Shown: positions 27,732 to 37,506, numbered from the stretch's first letter. The stretch: 64,000 nucleotides of DNA from Pseudomonadota bacterium (GCA_029556915.1 JAKQIT010000074.1:372001-436000); one strand, 5' to 3'. Notes: generated by a model not told the origin, from the sequence alone. Translations and numbers: made by a program.

Positions 27732-28644
27732 CGAATTGATTTGGTTGCAAATTTAGCGTTTTTTTAGGCCATTTTTTAGTACTATTTTCCAGCATTAAAC
27801 CAGTTGCTGTGGGTGTGCGCCCAAGCAAAATGGGTAGCCAATTTACCGCAGGTACATTTTTACCTTGCATCAACTCAAAGTGACCAAAAGATAATGGTGT
27901 CCACGCGAGCATATCAAAAATATGGCTGGCTAATCGCACCATCATTTTTGGCACCGCAATTTGTGCAGCCGGCTTACGTTGGCCTGTTGCTCTTAACCAA
28001 TTTAAATATTGCGGTATCGTCATAGTCTCATTGCCACCTAACTCCATGACTTTAGGCAAGTTCACATAGCCGTTTAAACATAGTTTCGCCACTGCCTCCC
28101 CTAAATCTGTCACCTGCAAAGGTGCTACTAGCCCTTCAGACTGCATGACCAATTGCAGCGGCCAAGTTGCTACGCGCCTAAACCATTTAGCGCCAAAACC
28201 ACCTTCACCATCTAATAACGAAGGACGCACGATAGTCACATCTGCACCGCTATTTAAAATGGCGTGCTCACCTAAAAGTTTAGAGCGAATAAAGCGACTT
28301 TTTGCTTGCATAGTTAAACCAATTGCAGAAATATGGATCATGCGAATGCCAAGTTGCGCGCGCGCTTGCGCGAGTGCAGCAGGTGCTAAAGTGTGAACTT
28401 TTTCATAAGTTTCGCCCCCTTTTCGCTCTCGCAAAATACCAACGCAATTCACAACCACATCCACACCATTTAACAATGGCAACCAATCCTTAATGTCTAA
28501 CATACTTTGTAAATGTACTTCTAGACTATTTGAGTTCGCTGATTTTTTTCTACTGCCAATCAACACTTCAGCACCCTGCATTTGCAGTTGCGTCACGATA
28601 CTTTTGCCTATAAAGCCATTTCCACCAAGCACTAACACGCGCAT
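27712..28644 (-). CDS. NAD(P)-binding protein, complex I NDUFA9-like
   Basis: About 310 residues, an atypical short-chain dehydrogenase. It opens with the Rossmann loop VLVLGGNGFIGKSIV; the YxxxK catalytic pair is replaced, as in the NDUFA9/YbjT-like group, which bind a nucleotide without known catalysis. The ATG at 28644 is chosen because GGAG precedes it by seven bases. The last residues (DPLEAA) and the stop are encoded by the palindromic repeat. It is divergent from the GbsR-type regulator, which may control it. Confidence 0.8.
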   Translation of the reverse strand: MRVLVLGGNGFIGKSIVTQLQMQGAEVLIGSRKKSANSNSLEVHLQSMLDIKDWLPLLNGVDVVVNCVGILRERKGGETYEKVHTLAPAALAQARAQLGIRMIHISAIGLTMQAKSRFIRSKLLGEHAILNSGADVTIVRPSLLDGEGGFGAKWFRRVATWPLQLVMQSEGLVAPLQVTDLGEAVAKLCLNGYVNLPKVMELGGNETMTIPQYLNWLRATGQRKPAAQIAVPKMMVRLASHIFDMLAWTPLSFGHFELMQGKNVPAVNWLPILLGRTPTATGLMLENSTKKWPKKTLNLQPNQFDPLEAA

Positions 28645-28675
28645 TTCCACACTCCATATTTATTAAATTCTTTAA

Positions 28676-28713
28676 TTTCTGTATTGACAGAAATATATGA
28701 TAGATGTGATAAT
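28676..28713 (+). promoter_or_regulatory. Promoter with overlapping dyad upstream of the GbsR-type gene
   Basis: TTGACA (28684-28689), an 18-base spacer and GATAAT (28708-28713) form a good sigma-70 promoter for the rightward regulator gene. TTTCTGT (28676-28682) and ACAGAAA (28687-28693) form a perfect 7-bp dyad across the -35 box, a likely operator for autoregulation. Confidence 0.6.
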
Positions 28714-28742
28714 GTGTCAACTAGTATTTTGAAAGGCCTAAT

Positions 28743-29312
28743 ATGCAAGCAGAAACACCGATAGCAACCGATGAAAAAATTCAGCTTAGCGAATTGGGTA
28801 GCCAATTTATTTTGCACTGGGGTGAGATGGGCTCACGTTGGGGCATCAATCGTACCGTGTCGCAAATTCATGCTTTTTTATTCTTTATTGGCAAACCAGC
28901 AAATGCTGAGCAAATTGCTGATAGCTTGCAAGTAGCTCGCAGCAACGTCAGCAATAGTTTAAAAGAGTTACAAAATTGGAACCTCATACGCGTTACGCAC
29001 ATAATGGGCGACAGGCGCGATTACTTTGAAACTTCATTAGATGTTTGGCAGCTCTTTTTTACTGTCATTAGTGAGCGTAAAGCGCGCGAATTTGACCCAA
29101 CAGTCAAATTTTTAGAAGACTATCTCGCCAACAATACATTTAACCAAAATGAATTAGCTGCAAGAGAAAGAGTAAGAGCAATGTTAAATTTAATGCAAAC
29201 GCTCTCGATTTGGGGCGATGAAATGCTTAAATTCAAGCCATCCACACTGACCACCATCATGAAATATGGTGCAAAAATTAAAAACATGCTCGGCATTTAT
29301 GAAGGGAAATAA
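28743..29312 (+). CDS. GbsR/MarR-family transcription regulator
   Basis: A 189-residue winged-helix protein. FLFFIGKPANAEQIADSLQVARSNVSNSLKELQNW is the helix-turn-helix region (about residues 40-75), preceded by HWGEMGSRWGINRTVSQIHA, the signature of the GbsR branch; DRRDYFET marks the wing. It is divergent from the NAD-binding protein gene and is followed two bases later by a DUF393 gene. The ligand is unknown. Confidence 0.88.
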   Translation: MQAETPIATDEKIQLSELGSQFILHWGEMGSRWGINRTVSQIHAFLFFIGKPANAEQIADSLQVARSNVSNSLKELQNWNLIRVTHIMGDRRDYFETSLDVWQLFFTVISERKAREFDPTVKFLEDYLANNTFNQNELAARERVRAMLNLMQTLSIWGDEMLKFKPSTLTTIMKYGAKIKNMLGIYEGK

Positions 29313-29313
29313 G

Positions 29314-29730
29314 ATGAACACCTTAAATGTGATGTACCCACTCACTATATATTACGATGCCAGTTGCCCCTTGTGCGCAGCCGAAATGCACACCATTAAA
29401 GAAACTGACTTTGACAACAAACTCATTTTGGTAGATTGCTCAAATGAAGCTTTTAACGAACCTGCTTTTTGCCCCACCAACAAAGCAGAAATGATGGAAC
29501 GCATTCACGCTCAAGATGCCTCTGGACAGTGGTATAAAGGTGTGGATGTATTTGCCATTGCCTATCAATCGGGTGGATTTACCACTTTAGGCAAACTTTG
29601 GGGAAGCAAAACATTGCGCCCATTTTTCAGCCGTGCTTACCCGTTGATTGCCGATAATCGCCAGTGGTTAAGCAAAACACCATTGCCATATTTACTGAAC
29701 AAAATGCTGCGCGTTTGCGCACCAAGCTAG
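29314..29730 (+). CDS. DUF393 thiol-disulfide family protein
   Basis: A 138-residue protein of the DUF393 (DCC) family. LTIYYDASCPLCAAEM carries the CPLC pair in a thioredoxin-like position; DVFAIAYQSGGF and LPYLLNKML are further family segments. The start at 29314 follows GAAGGGAAATAAG and lies directly behind the regulator stop; a longer frame starting at 29266 overlaps the regulator and is unlikely. It is probably cotranscribed with the regulator. Confidence 0.85.
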   Translation: MNTLNVMYPLTIYYDASCPLCAAEMHTIKETDFDNKLILVDCSNEAFNEPAFCPTNKAEMMERIHAQDASGQWYKGVDVFAIAYQSGGFTTLGKLWGSKTLRPFFSRAYPLIADNRQWLSKTPLPYLLNKMLRVCAPS

Positions 29731-29815
29731 CTAAATAAGTAAAAGAAACCAATCAAAAATGCTACAATTCTAGCTTTAAATTTTTAGACTATTTTTAGCT
29801 TGAAAAGCGTTAGCT

Positions 29816-30781
29816 TTGAATAAATTAGTTATCTTTGGTGTGGGCCTGATTGGCGGCTCTGTGGCGTTAGCTTTAAAGAAAGCAGGTGCTGGCACGCATA
29901 TTGTTGGCGTCGGGCGTAGCTTTGAAAGTTTGCAAACTGCAAAAAATCTTGGTGTGATAGACAGCGTTGAAACCAATATTCAAGCCGCTTGCAAAGATGC
30001 AGATTTAATATTGATTGCCGCCCCTGTGGCACAAACCACTGCCATTTTACAAAGCATCAAACCCCATTTAAATACGCAAACGGTCATTACCGATGCTGGT
30101 AGCACCAAAAGTGATGTACTCGCAGCAGCCAAAATAGTTTTGGGTGAGCAGTTCAACCAATTTGTCGGTGGTCACCCCATTGCAGGTGCTGAAAAAAGTG
30201 GTGTGACAGCAGCAAAAGCCGATTTATTTGTGGGTAAAAATGTAGTGCTCACCCCTGAAAATTTACACAACATCCAAGACGATGCCCTGCAAGCCAGTAA
30301 CCATGCGGCTTCTCACATTCGACTTAGTGCTTCAGCACTTAGCGAGAATGGGGATGACCTTTACGGTTACAGAGCGTCAAAAATTGCTCGCGTAGCAGAC
30401 ATGTGGAAAACATGCGGCGCAAACGTTACAGAAATGTCTGCCGAAAACCACGACAAAATATTTGCCGCTGTTAGTCATTTACCGCATTTATTGGCATTCG
30501 CTTTGGTAGATGACATCGCCAAGCGCCCAAATGCCGAACAGCTATTTAGCTTTGCCGCCAGCGGATTTCGCGATTTCACGCGCATTGCTGGCAGCCACCC
30601 CGAAATGTGGCGCGATATTAGCTTAGCCAATAAAACAGCACTATTAAGTGAAATAACGGCTTTTCAAACCGAGCTGACTTTGGTTAAAAACTTACTTGAA
30701 AACAATGATGGCGCAGGCCTACTAGCGCTCTTTGAGCGCGCCAGCGTTGCACGTAACGCTTGGGCAAAAAATAAACAATAA
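29816..30781 (+). CDS. tyrA: Prephenate dehydrogenase with repeat-derived insertion
   Basis: NAD(P)-dependent conversion of prephenate to 4-hydroxyphenylpyruvate in tyrosine synthesis. The Rossmann start VIFGVGLIGGSVALAL, the GHPIAGAEKSGV active-site loop, and HDKIFAAVSHLPHLLAFAL with the catalytic histidine are in place. Between VVLTP (about residue 146) and SKIARVADMWKTCGA there are about 40 residues (ENLHNIQDD to GYRA) where the family normally has about 8-10; part of this is a copy of the palindromic repeat. The start is TTG. aroA follows 12 bases later. Confidence 0.92.
   Translation: MNKLVIFGVGLIGGSVALALKKAGAGTHIVGVGRSFESLQTAKNLGVIDSVETNIQAACKDADLILIAAPVAQTTAILQSIKPHLNTQTVITDAGSTKSDVLAAAKIVLGEQFNQFVGGHPIAGAEKSGVTAAKADLFVGKNVVLTPENLHNIQDDALQASNHAASHIRLSASALSENGDDLYGYRASKIARVADMWKTCGANVTEMSAENHDKIFAAVSHLPHLLAFALVDDIAKRPNAEQLFSFAASGFRDFTRIAGSHPEMWRDISLANKTALLSEITAFQTELTLVKNLLENNDGAGLLALFERASVARNAWAKNKQ
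30285..30320. repeat. 11-nt-loop palindromic repeat, copy 8 (inside tyrA)
   Basis: CCCTGCAAGCC (30285-30295), an 11-base loop AGTAACCATGC (30296-30306) and GGCTT (30307-30311) match the family; the right outer stem has decayed to CTCACA. It is translated in frame as ALQASNHAAS. Confidence 0.7.
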
Positions 30782-30793
30782 AGAAATAGAAAA

Positions 30794-32134
30794 ATGGAAC
30801 AACTTCACCTACCCGCCTACACTCATGCTGAAGGCTCAATCAAATTACCAGGTTCTAAAAGCATTTCAAATCGCACACTTTTGCTTGAAGCGCTTTCATT
30901 AGATGATCTTTCGAACAATTCATATCGGGAAGTATACAAACTACTCCAGTCTGATGATACTGCGCGTATGATTGAAGCGCTAAAATCTTTAGGTGTTGAA
31001 ATAGAAGAGTTTGCAGAATACGCATGGCGGGTTAAAGGCTGCGGTGGTCAATTCCCAAACAAAGGCACAGCTGAAAAGCCCGTGGACTTATTTTTAGGTA
31101 ATGCAGGTACCGCGTTTCGCCCTCTTACTGCTGCACTGGCTTTTTCAAATGGTTACTACTATTTGCACGGCGTTCCACGCATGCATGAACGCCCAATTAA
31201 AGACTTGGTAGATGCCTTGCGGCAAATTGGTGCAAATATAGAGTATCTCGGTAACGAAGACTACCCGCCACTCAAAATATCACCCGGAAATATCAACGTT
31301 AGCAAACCAATTAAAATTCGTGGCAATGTTTCCAGCCAATTTTTAACCGCTCTTTTGATGGCACTACCTCTTTCTAAACAAGAAGCGACGATTGAAGTGG
31401 TAGGCGAACTCATTTCAAAACCATATATTGAAATTACACTTAATTTAATGGCTAAATTTGGTGTGCAGGTGCAGCGCAAAGACTGGGGGAAATTTACCAT
31501 TCCTGCCGATGCAGCCTACTGGGCTCCAGAACGATACTTTGTGGAGGGTGATGCCTCAAGCGCCTCGTACTTCTTAGCAGCAGGAGCAATCGCAGCTAAA
31601 AATGGTTCTTCTGTGCTTATTGATGGTGTTGGCCTTAACAGCATCCAAGGCGACATCCAATTTGTCAATGAAATTGAAAAAATGGGTGCTGTAATAAATA
31701 AAAATGAAGGCGTATTGGTTAGTGCCGTTAGAGTTTCTGCGCCTACCAACAAACTTAAAGCCATCGACCTCGACTGCAACCACATTCCCGATGCCGCCAT
31801 GACCTTGGCTATTCTCGCACTCTTTGCTGATGGCACCACCACCCTACGCAATATCGCTAGTTGGCGAGTGAAAGAAACCGACCGCATCGCCGCGATGGCC
31901 ACCGAATTGCGTAAAGTCGGCGCGATTGTAGAAGAAGGTGCGGATTACATTAAAATCACGCCTCCAGCTCAACTCACTCCCAACGCGGTGATTGACACTT
32001 ACGATGACCACCGCATGGCAATGTGCTTCTCGCTGATAAGTTTAGGCGGCGTGCCAATTACCATTAACGATCCCAAATGCGTTGCGAAGACTTTCCCCAA
32101 TTATTTTGACGAATTTAAAAAAATTGCCAGCTAA
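30794..32134 (+). CDS. aroA: 3-phosphoshikimate 1-carboxyvinyltransferase (EPSP synthase)
   Basis: Joins shikimate 3-phosphate and phosphoenolpyruvate in the shikimate pathway. [14 protein letters not shown] (PEP/shikimate binding), [17 protein letters not shown] and PRMHERPI are the family motifs, and [11 protein letters not shown] lies near the end. The 446-residue length is normal. The first two thirds use codons such as CTA, ATA and TCT more than the last third, which suggests mosaic ancestry. It follows tyrA, the usual betaproteobacterial order. Confidence 0.96.
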   Translation: MEQLHLPAYTHAEGSIKLPGSKSISNRTLLLEALSLDDLSNNSYREVYKLLQSDDTARMIEALKSLGVEIEEFAEYAWRVKGCGGQFPNKGTAEKPVDLFLGNAGTAFRPLTAALAFSNGYYYLHGVPRMHERPIKDLVDALRQIGANIEYLGNEDYPPLKISPGNINVSKPIKIRGNVSSQFLTALLMALPLSKQEATIEVVGELISKPYIEITLNLMAKFGVQVQRKDWGKFTIPADAAYWAPERYFVEGDASSASYFLAAGAIAAKNGSSVLIDGVGLNSIQGDIQFVNEIEKMGAVINKNEGVLVSAVRVSAPTNKLKAIDLDCNHIPDAAMTLAILALFADGTTTLRNIASWRVKETDRIAAMATELRKVGAIVEEGADYIKITPPAQLTPNAVIDTYDDHRMAMCFSLISLGGVPITINDPKCVAKTFPNYFDEFKKIAS

Positions 32135-32146
32135 ACAGTTAAACTA

Positions 32147-32371
32147 TTAACCAACACATGAGATGTCGCTCATTTTTGAGTGAGCTGAGACGCTCAATTT
32201 ATTACGCTCGATTGCCTGCCAAGCACGCTCGTGAAAGTAAAACACGATGGTGTTACAGGCAGGTTCAACTAACGCCAACAAGCCACCAATAATAAAACTT
32301 CCCGTAAGCAAATATGCTACCGTAAACGCGACACTAAAGTGTAAAATCGCAAATGTGAATGTTTTCGTCAT
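32147..32371 (-). CDS. DUF2061 family small membrane protein
   Basis: 74 residues with two membrane helices (FTFAILHFSVAFTVAYLLT and IIGGLLALVEPACNTIVFYF) followed by HERAWQAIE, the DUF2061 signature. Function unknown. The ATG at 32371 has an ideal GGAGG site; the longer frame to 32425 adds 18 unconserved residues. It lies on the opposite strand inside the aroA-cmk block. Confidence 0.8.
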   Translation of the reverse strand: MTKTFTFAILHFSVAFTVAYLLTGSFIIGGLLALVEPACNTIVFYFHERAWQAIERNKLSVSAHSKMSDISCVG

Positions 32372-32468
32372 TTTGCCACCTCCTAACATGAGCTTGATGT
32401 GATGATTATTTCCTAATTTGCACAATCAATCCAATTGATTATTTATTTAACATTGATAAGTTTTTCTA

Positions 32469-33143
32469 ATGACAACACCTATTATCCCTGTGATAACTAT
32501 TGATGGCCCTTCCGCCTCTGGCAAAGGCACTGTGGCGCAATTAGTTGCTACACAGCTCGGTTTTCATTATTTAGATTCAGGGGCACTTTATCGTATCGTG
32601 GCCTTTGCCACACAACAAAAAAACATCGCATGGAGCAATGCGCTCGCAATCGCCGACTGTGCAAAATCACTTAATGTTGTGTTTAAAAACGAGCAAGTTT
32701 TACTAGACAATATCGATATTTCGAATGAGATTCGTACTGAAGCTATAAGCAAGGGAGCTTCTGAGGTTGCAGTACACGCACCGCTCAGGGCCGCTTTGGT
32801 GGACATGCAACATGCTTTTTGCAAAACCCCTGGCTTAGTGGCAGATGGGCGCGATATGGGCACGGTCATTTTTCCACACGCACCAGTTAAAATTTTTCTC
32901 ACAGCAACGACTGAAACCCGCGCCAAACGACGCTACCAACAACTGCTAGGTAAAAACCAGCCTGCTAATTACGATAGCATTTTAAAAGACTTGGCAGAAC
33001 GTGATGCCAGAGATAAAAATCGTGCCAGTGCACCACTCACGATGGCCAAAGATGCCTTTTTACTTGAAACGGATCATTTGAGTATTGCTGAAGCGGTAGA
33101 GTTTGTTATCACAAAATATAAAAATAATAAAAAAAGTGCATAA
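32469..33143 (+). CDS. cmk: Cytidylate kinase
   Basis: Phosphorylates CMP and dCMP with ATP. The P-loop GPSASGKGTVA is at residues 13-23; DGRDMGTVIFPHA and KIFLTATTETRAKRRYQQL are the CMP-binding and lid regions. 224 residues is typical. It precedes rpsA, as in most proteobacteria. Confidence 0.96.
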   Translation: MTTPIIPVITIDGPSASGKGTVAQLVATQLGFHYLDSGALYRIVAFATQQKNIAWSNALAIADCAKSLNVVFKNEQVLLDNIDISNEIRTEAISKGASEVAVHAPLRAALVDMQHAFCKTPGLVADGRDMGTVIFPHAPVKIFLTATTETRAKRRYQQLLGKNQPANYDSILKDLAERDARDKNRASAPLTMAKDAFLLETDHLSIAEAVEFVITKYKNNKKSA

Positions 33144-33298
33144 AAACAAGTAAATAGTGTTTTATTTTTCGTTTGTTTAGTTATAATTACACCTCTTAGA
33201 ATTTGAGTAATATATTTTCGCCCGCCCATCATCACCGATGTGCGGTTTTTTAATCACCCTGCTGCTAGGCAGGATTAACTTTTAGGTAATTTAATTTA

Positions 33299-34789
33299 AT
33301 GGCTTCTACTAAATCTATGGAATCTTTTGCTGCGCTTTTTGAAGAAAGCTTAGCCCATCAAGAAATGCGTTCTGGCGAGGTAATCACTGCTGAAGTGATT
33401 TCAGCAGACAACGATCATGTTATTGTCAATGCAGGTTTAAAATCAGAGAGCGTGATTGACGCTGCAGAGTTCAAAAACGCACAGGGCGAGCTTGAAGTTA
33501 AAGTTGGCGACTTTGTTAAGGTATTGATTGAAAAGCTAGAAGATGGCTTTGGTTCAACTTTACTTTCACGCGAAAAAGCAAAACGCATGGAAACATGGTT
33601 AGACTTAGAAGATGCAATGAACGAAGGCCGCATCATCAAAGGTTTCGTTAGCGGTAAAGTAAAAGGTGGTTTACGCGTTTCTGTCAACGGCATCATGGCA
33701 TTCTTGCCTGGTTCATTGGTTGACGTACGTCCTGTAAAAGACACAACACCATTCGAAAACAAAGAATGTGACCTAAAAGTAATCAAAATCGACCGTAAAC
33801 GTAACAACATCGTTGTCTCACGTCGCGCGGTAATGGAAGTGAGCGCTGGTGCAGACCGTGATGCGTTAATGGGCACATTGGCTGAAGGTGCAGTTGTTAA
33901 AGGGATTGTTAAAAACATTACTGATTACGGTGCATTCGTTGATTTAGGCGGCATTGATGGCTTGCTACACATTACTGACTTAGCATGGCGTCGTGTTAAA
34001 CACCCATCTGAGGTGTTAACAGTAGGTGAAGAAGTTGAAGCAAAAATCTTGAAATTTGATCAAGAGAAAAACCGTGTTTCATTAGGTATCAAACAAATGG
34101 GCGATGACCCATGGGTGGCTCTATCACGCCGCTACCCAGTAAGCACACGTTTATTTGGTAAAGTGTCAAACTTGACTGATTACGGCGCTTTCGTTGAAAT
34201 CGAACCAGGTATTGAAGGTTTAGTACACGTTTCAGAAATGGACTGGACAAACAAAAACATTCATCCAGGCAAGTTAGCGCAATTGGGTGATGAAGTTGAA
34301 GTGATGATTCTTGAAATTGATGAATCACGTCGTCGTTTATCTTTAGGTATGAAACAATGCCAAGCTAATCCTTGGGATGATTTCTCAGCGACACACGCTA
34401 AAGGCGATAAAGTTTCTGGTCAAATTAAATCAATCACTGACTTTGGCGTATTTATTGGCTTGCCAGGCGGCATTGATGGCTTAGTGCATTTATCTGATTT
34501 GTCATGGACACAATCAGGAGAAGAAGCGATTCGCAACTTCAAAAAAGGTGATGAGTTACAAGCCGTTATTTTAGCGATTGACGTTGAAAAAGAACGTATT
34601 TCACTCGGTGTAAAACAACTTTCAGATGATCCTTCAGGCGCATCTTCATCATCAGATGAGAAATCAGAAGCTAAACCTAAAGCTAAAGCCAAAGCGAAAG
34701 AAGCAGCTAAGCCAGTGGATGACGGTGCATCTGCAGGTACGACAAACTTAGGCGCGCTATTAAAAGCTAAATTAGATAGCAAAAAATAG
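33299..34789 (+). CDS. rpsA: 30S ribosomal protein S1, five S1 domains
   Basis: RNA-binding ribosomal protein that brings mRNA to the 30S subunit. Five S1 repeats are visible at about residues 26-92, 109-178, 196-266, 285-354 and 378-447. E. coli and most betaproteobacterial S1 proteins have six and about 557-570 residues; here, at 496, the sixth is absent and the fifth is followed directly by a Lys/Ala/Glu-rich linker ([15 protein letters not shown]) and the end [16 protein letters not shown]. The reading frame is clean. No strong ribosome site precedes the ATG, as is common for rpsA, which is often autoregulated through its leader. Confidence 0.95.
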   Translation: MASTKSMESFAALFEESLAHQEMRSGEVITAEVISADNDHVIVNAGLKSESVIDAAEFKNAQGELEVKVGDFVKVLIEKLEDGFGSTLLSREKAKRMETWLDLEDAMNEGRIIKGFVSGKVKGGLRVSVNGIMAFLPGSLVDVRPVKDTTPFENKECDLKVIKIDRKRNNIVVSRRAVMEVSAGADRDALMGTLAEGAVVKGIVKNITDYGAFVDLGGIDGLLHITDLAWRRVKHPSEVLTVGEEVEAKILKFDQEKNRVSLGIKQMGDDPWVALSRRYPVSTRLFGKVSNLTDYGAFVEIEPGIEGLVHVSEMDWTNKNIHPGKLAQLGDEVEVMILEIDESRRRLSLGMKQCQANPWDDFSATHAKGDKVSGQIKSITDFGVFIGLPGGIDGLVHLSDLSWTQSGEEAIRNFKKGDELQAVILAIDVEKERISLGVKQLSDDPSGASSSSDEKSEAKPKAKAKAKEAAKPVDDGASAGTTNLGALLKAKLDSKK

Positions 34790-34849
34790 ATTTATAAAAA
34801 TATACGTAAGTTTAAAAATTCTATCCTAGTAGAGAAATAAAGGCCAAAT

Positions 34850-35131
34850 ATGACCAAATCTGAACTCATCACCCTACTTGCAGCGCGTTTTCCGCAATTA
34901 GTAGTGAAAGATGCCGAACTATCTGTTAAAGCAATTTTAGATGCGATGACTGACAACCTTGCCACTGGCGAGCGCATTGAGATTCGCGGTTTTGGAAGTT
35001 TTAGCCTTAATTATCGTCCACCACGCTTAGGGCGCAACCCTAAAACCGGCAGTAAAGTGCAAGTACCTGCAAAACATGTACCGCACTTTAAAGCGGGCAA
35101 GGAGTTGCGCGAGCGTGTAGATTTAGGCTAG
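34850..35131 (+). CDS. ihfB: Integration host factor subunit beta
   Basis: DNA-bending nucleoid protein, half of the IHF heterodimer. 93 residues; [26 protein letters not shown] is the beta-arm with the conserved proline that intercalates, and [18 protein letters not shown] precedes it. It lies 60 bases behind rpsA, the standard betaproteobacterial order. IHF would also assist the sigma-54 promoters and the ssrA integrase of this genome. Confidence 0.95.
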   Translation: MTKSELITLLAARFPQLVVKDAELSVKAILDAMTDNLATGERIEIRGFGSFSLNYRPPRLGRNPKTGSKVQVPAKHVPHFKAGKELRERVDLG

Positions 35132-35150
35132 CAATTTTTATAGTGTGATT

Positions 35151-35183
35151 AAAACGGCAACTTTTTAGTTGCCGTTTTTTTTA
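35151..35183 (+). terminator. Terminator after ihfB
   Basis: AAAACGGCAACT and AGTTGCCGTTTT pair around a short T-rich loop and are followed by T run. Confidence 0.9.
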
Positions 35184-35241
35184 TTCGTCAGCTTATATTC
35201 AGGTAAAATGTCGTTTATTAGTTATTCAATTAAGCAAAAAA

Positions 35242-36423
35242 ATGGAATTTGAATTTTGGTGGTTACTCGCACTTCCGCTATTTTTTAGCCTTGGTTGGAT
35301 TTCTGCGCGTGTGGACTTAAAACAACTGCTCTCAGAGGCCACAGCCTTGCCTGCCGCTTACTTTAAAGGGCTCAACTATCTTATTACCAACCAGCAAGAT
35401 AAAGCAATCGAAGCTTTTTCTGAAGCAGTGCAAGCCAATACAGACTCACTTGAGCTCCATTTTGCTTTAGGTAGCTTGTACCGTAAACGGGGTGAGGTTG
35501 ATCGCGCCATTCATTTACATTTGCATCTGCTTGAGAAAAAAAATCTTGAGCCACAGCAAAAATTAGCCGTCACAGCAGAGCTTGCTCAAGACTACCTTAA
35601 AGCAGGTTTATTAGACCGCGCTGAAGAGCTTTTTGAAACACTCAACGATGACCGTTATCGCCAGCCAGCACTGCGCGCTTTATTAGAAATTTACGTGCAA
35701 GAGCGCGAGTGGCAACGCGCCATTAAAGCCGCAACCGAACTAGAACGCATGTCTGGCGTGCCATTTCGGATAGAAATCTCGCACTATTATTGCGAGTTAG
35801 CGGTAATTGAAAAGTTAGCCCATCGAAATAACGAAGCCAAGCAATATTTAAATTTAGCTATAGATGCTAATAAAAATTGTGCGCGTGCCAATGTGCTGCT
35901 GGGTGACATTGAGGCTGAAGCTGGTGCGCATCAGGCGGCTATTTCTTACTGGAAGCACATTGAGTTTCAGCAGCCTGAATACTTAGGGTTAATTGCCCCC
36001 AAATTATTAACAAGCTACCGTGCGCTACATCAAACCACTGAAGGCTTAACTTTGTTGCAAAATTATTTGCAAACCTACAAATTACCTACGCTTATTAATG
36101 TGCTCTATGAAGCCACACTGGCAGAGAATGGTGCGCAAAGTGCTGCCAAATTAGCGCGTGCTGAGCTGATTAAAATGCCTAGCCTCAATGTGCTCGATCA
36201 ATTATTGCAAGCGCGTACCATTGTGGAATCAAACCACGAAGGCACACTTGAAAGTACCGCCTTGCAAGATTTACAACTGATGCAGCAAACCGTACGTCAT
36301 GCCATTGGCAACAAAACCGCATACCACTGCGTGCAATGCGGCTTTAAAGCGAAATATCATCACTGGCAATGCCCTGCTTGTAATGCTTGGGAGTCACTCC
36401 CAGCCGAACCAACAACTATTTAA
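35242..36423 (+). CDS. lapB: Lipopolysaccharide assembly protein LapB (YciM)
   Basis: Inner-membrane-anchored TPR protein that, in E. coli, directs FtsH to degrade LpxC and so limits LPS synthesis. One N-terminal helix (FWWLLALPLFFSLGWISARV), at least six TPR repeats, and a C-terminal rubredoxin-type metal knuckle (CVQCGFKAKYHHWQCPAC). 393 residues, near the E. coli length of 389. In many betaproteobacteria lapA lies between ihfB and lapB; here only 110 bases separate them, so lapA is absent from this site. pyrF starts three bases after its stop. Confidence 0.93.
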   Translation: MEFEFWWLLALPLFFSLGWISARVDLKQLLSEATALPAAYFKGLNYLITNQQDKAIEAFSEAVQANTDSLELHFALGSLYRKRGEVDRAIHLHLHLLEKKNLEPQQKLAVTAELAQDYLKAGLLDRAEELFETLNDDRYRQPALRALLEIYVQEREWQRAIKAATELERMSGVPFRIEISHYYCELAVIEKLAHRNNEAKQYLNLAIDANKNCARANVLLGDIEAEAGAHQAAISYWKHIEFQQPEYLGLIAPKLLTSYRALHQTTEGLTLLQNYLQTYKLPTLINVLYEATLAENGAQSAAKLARAELIKMPSLNVLDQLLQARTIVESNHEGTLESTALQDLQLMQQTVRHAIGNKTAYHCVQCGFKAKYHHWQCPACNAWESLPAEPTTI

Positions 36424-36426
36424 ACC

Positions 36427-37149
36427 ATGACCAACCCCGTCCAAAAAATTCATGATTCAAAAATAATAGTCGCGCTAGATTATGCGGACGCAAACAGTGC
36501 ATTAAAGTTAGTCAACCAACTTGACCCAAACCTTTGCAGGCTTAAAGTGGGCAAAGAACTTTTTACCGCTACTGGCCCACAATTTGTAGAGCAGCTTGTT
36601 AAAAAAGATTTTGGCGTATTTTTAGATTTAAAATTTCATGACATTCCCAATACTGTGGCTAAAGCCTGCACTGCCGCCAGCAATTTAGGTGTGTGGATGC
36701 TCAATGTGCATGCCAGTGGCGGACTAGAAATGATGCAAGCTGCGCAACAAGCGGTGCAAAGTTGTGACACAAAGCCGATTTTGATTGCTGTCACTGTGCT
36801 CACCAGTATGAACCAAGCCAGCCTTAAGCAAATTGGCATTCAAACTGATTTAACCACGCATGTACTCAACTTGGCAGCACTGACCAAACAGGCAGGCTTA
36901 AGTGGGGTGGTATGTTCCGCGATGGAGGCTAGCTTACTGCGCAAAAACTTTGGCCAAGACTTTTGCCTAGTTACCCCAGGCATACGGCCAGCTAACACGA
37001 GCTTAGACGACCAATCTCGCGTGGTAACCCCAAGCGACGCGCTAAGCTATGGCGCGAGCTATTTGGTGATAGGCCGACCCATTACTAAAGCAGAAAATCC
37101 ATTGCAAGCTCTTGAATTGATTGTTAAAGAAATAGGTGGTAGCATTTAG
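36427..37149 (+). CDS. pyrF: Orotidine 5'-phosphate decarboxylase
   Basis: Last step of UMP synthesis. [11 protein letters not shown], the [13 protein letters not shown] catalytic Asp-Lys-x-x-Asp motif and [18 protein letters not shown] are diagnostic of the type I enzyme. 240 residues. It is cotranscribed with lapB. Confidence 0.96.
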   Translation: MTNPVQKIHDSKIIVALDYADANSALKLVNQLDPNLCRLKVGKELFTATGPQFVEQLVKKDFGVFLDLKFHDIPNTVAKACTAASNLGVWMLNVHASGGLEMMQAAQQAVQSCDTKPILIAVTVLTSMNQASLKQIGIQTDLTTHVLNLAALTKQAGLSGVVCSAMEASLLRKNFGQDFCLVTPGIRPANTSLDDQSRVVTPSDALSYGASYLVIGRPITKAENPLQALELIVKEIGGSI

Positions 37150-37189
37150 CCACTCATATGATTTCGTTATATTTTCGCGAGTGAAAAAA

Positions 37190-37468
37190 ATGAAAAAATG
37201 GCTATTAATTTTAATAACAAGCTTAATTATAAGCATCAGCCCCAATGTTTACGCTGTTGTTGAATTAAATACGGCAACGCAGCAAGAGTTAGAAACATTA
37301 CATGGTATTGGACCAGTCAAAGCAGAAGCTATTATTGAATATAGAGAAGCGAATGGTGGTTTTAAATCTATAGAAGAATTAGGGAATGTAAAGGGTATTG
37401 GCAGTGCAACGTTAGAAAGTATCAGAAAAGATATTTCAGTTTGGAATCCATACTGGAAAAAATACTAA
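37190..37468 (+). CDS. Exported helix-hairpin-helix protein (ComEA-like)
   Basis: 92 residues. A signal peptide (KKWLLILITSLIISISPNVYA) is followed by two helix-hairpin-helix motifs: ELNTATQQELETLHGIGPVKAEAI and FKSIEELGNVKGIGSATLESI. ComEA-like proteins bind double-stranded DNA in the periplasm during uptake. The ATG at 37190 starts the signal peptide cleanly. The end WNPYWKKY is unusual. A paralogue follows 38 bases later. Confidence 0.85.
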   Translation: MKKWLLILITSLIISISPNVYAVVELNTATQQELETLHGIGPVKAEAIIEYREANGGFKSIEELGNVKGIGSATLESIRKDISVWNPYWKKY

Positions 37469-37506
37469 ATAATTATTAACAGTTTTATTTACTAGGGAAA
37501 CACTAT

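Noticed and set aside
29266..29313. Longer start of the DUF393 gene
   Set aside because: It overlaps the regulator gene, and the ATG at 29314 has a good ribosome site.
33144..33298. Riboswitch or terminator in the rpsA leader
   Set aside because: Short stems such as CCTGC/GCAGG exist, but no known leader fold can be supported by eye.
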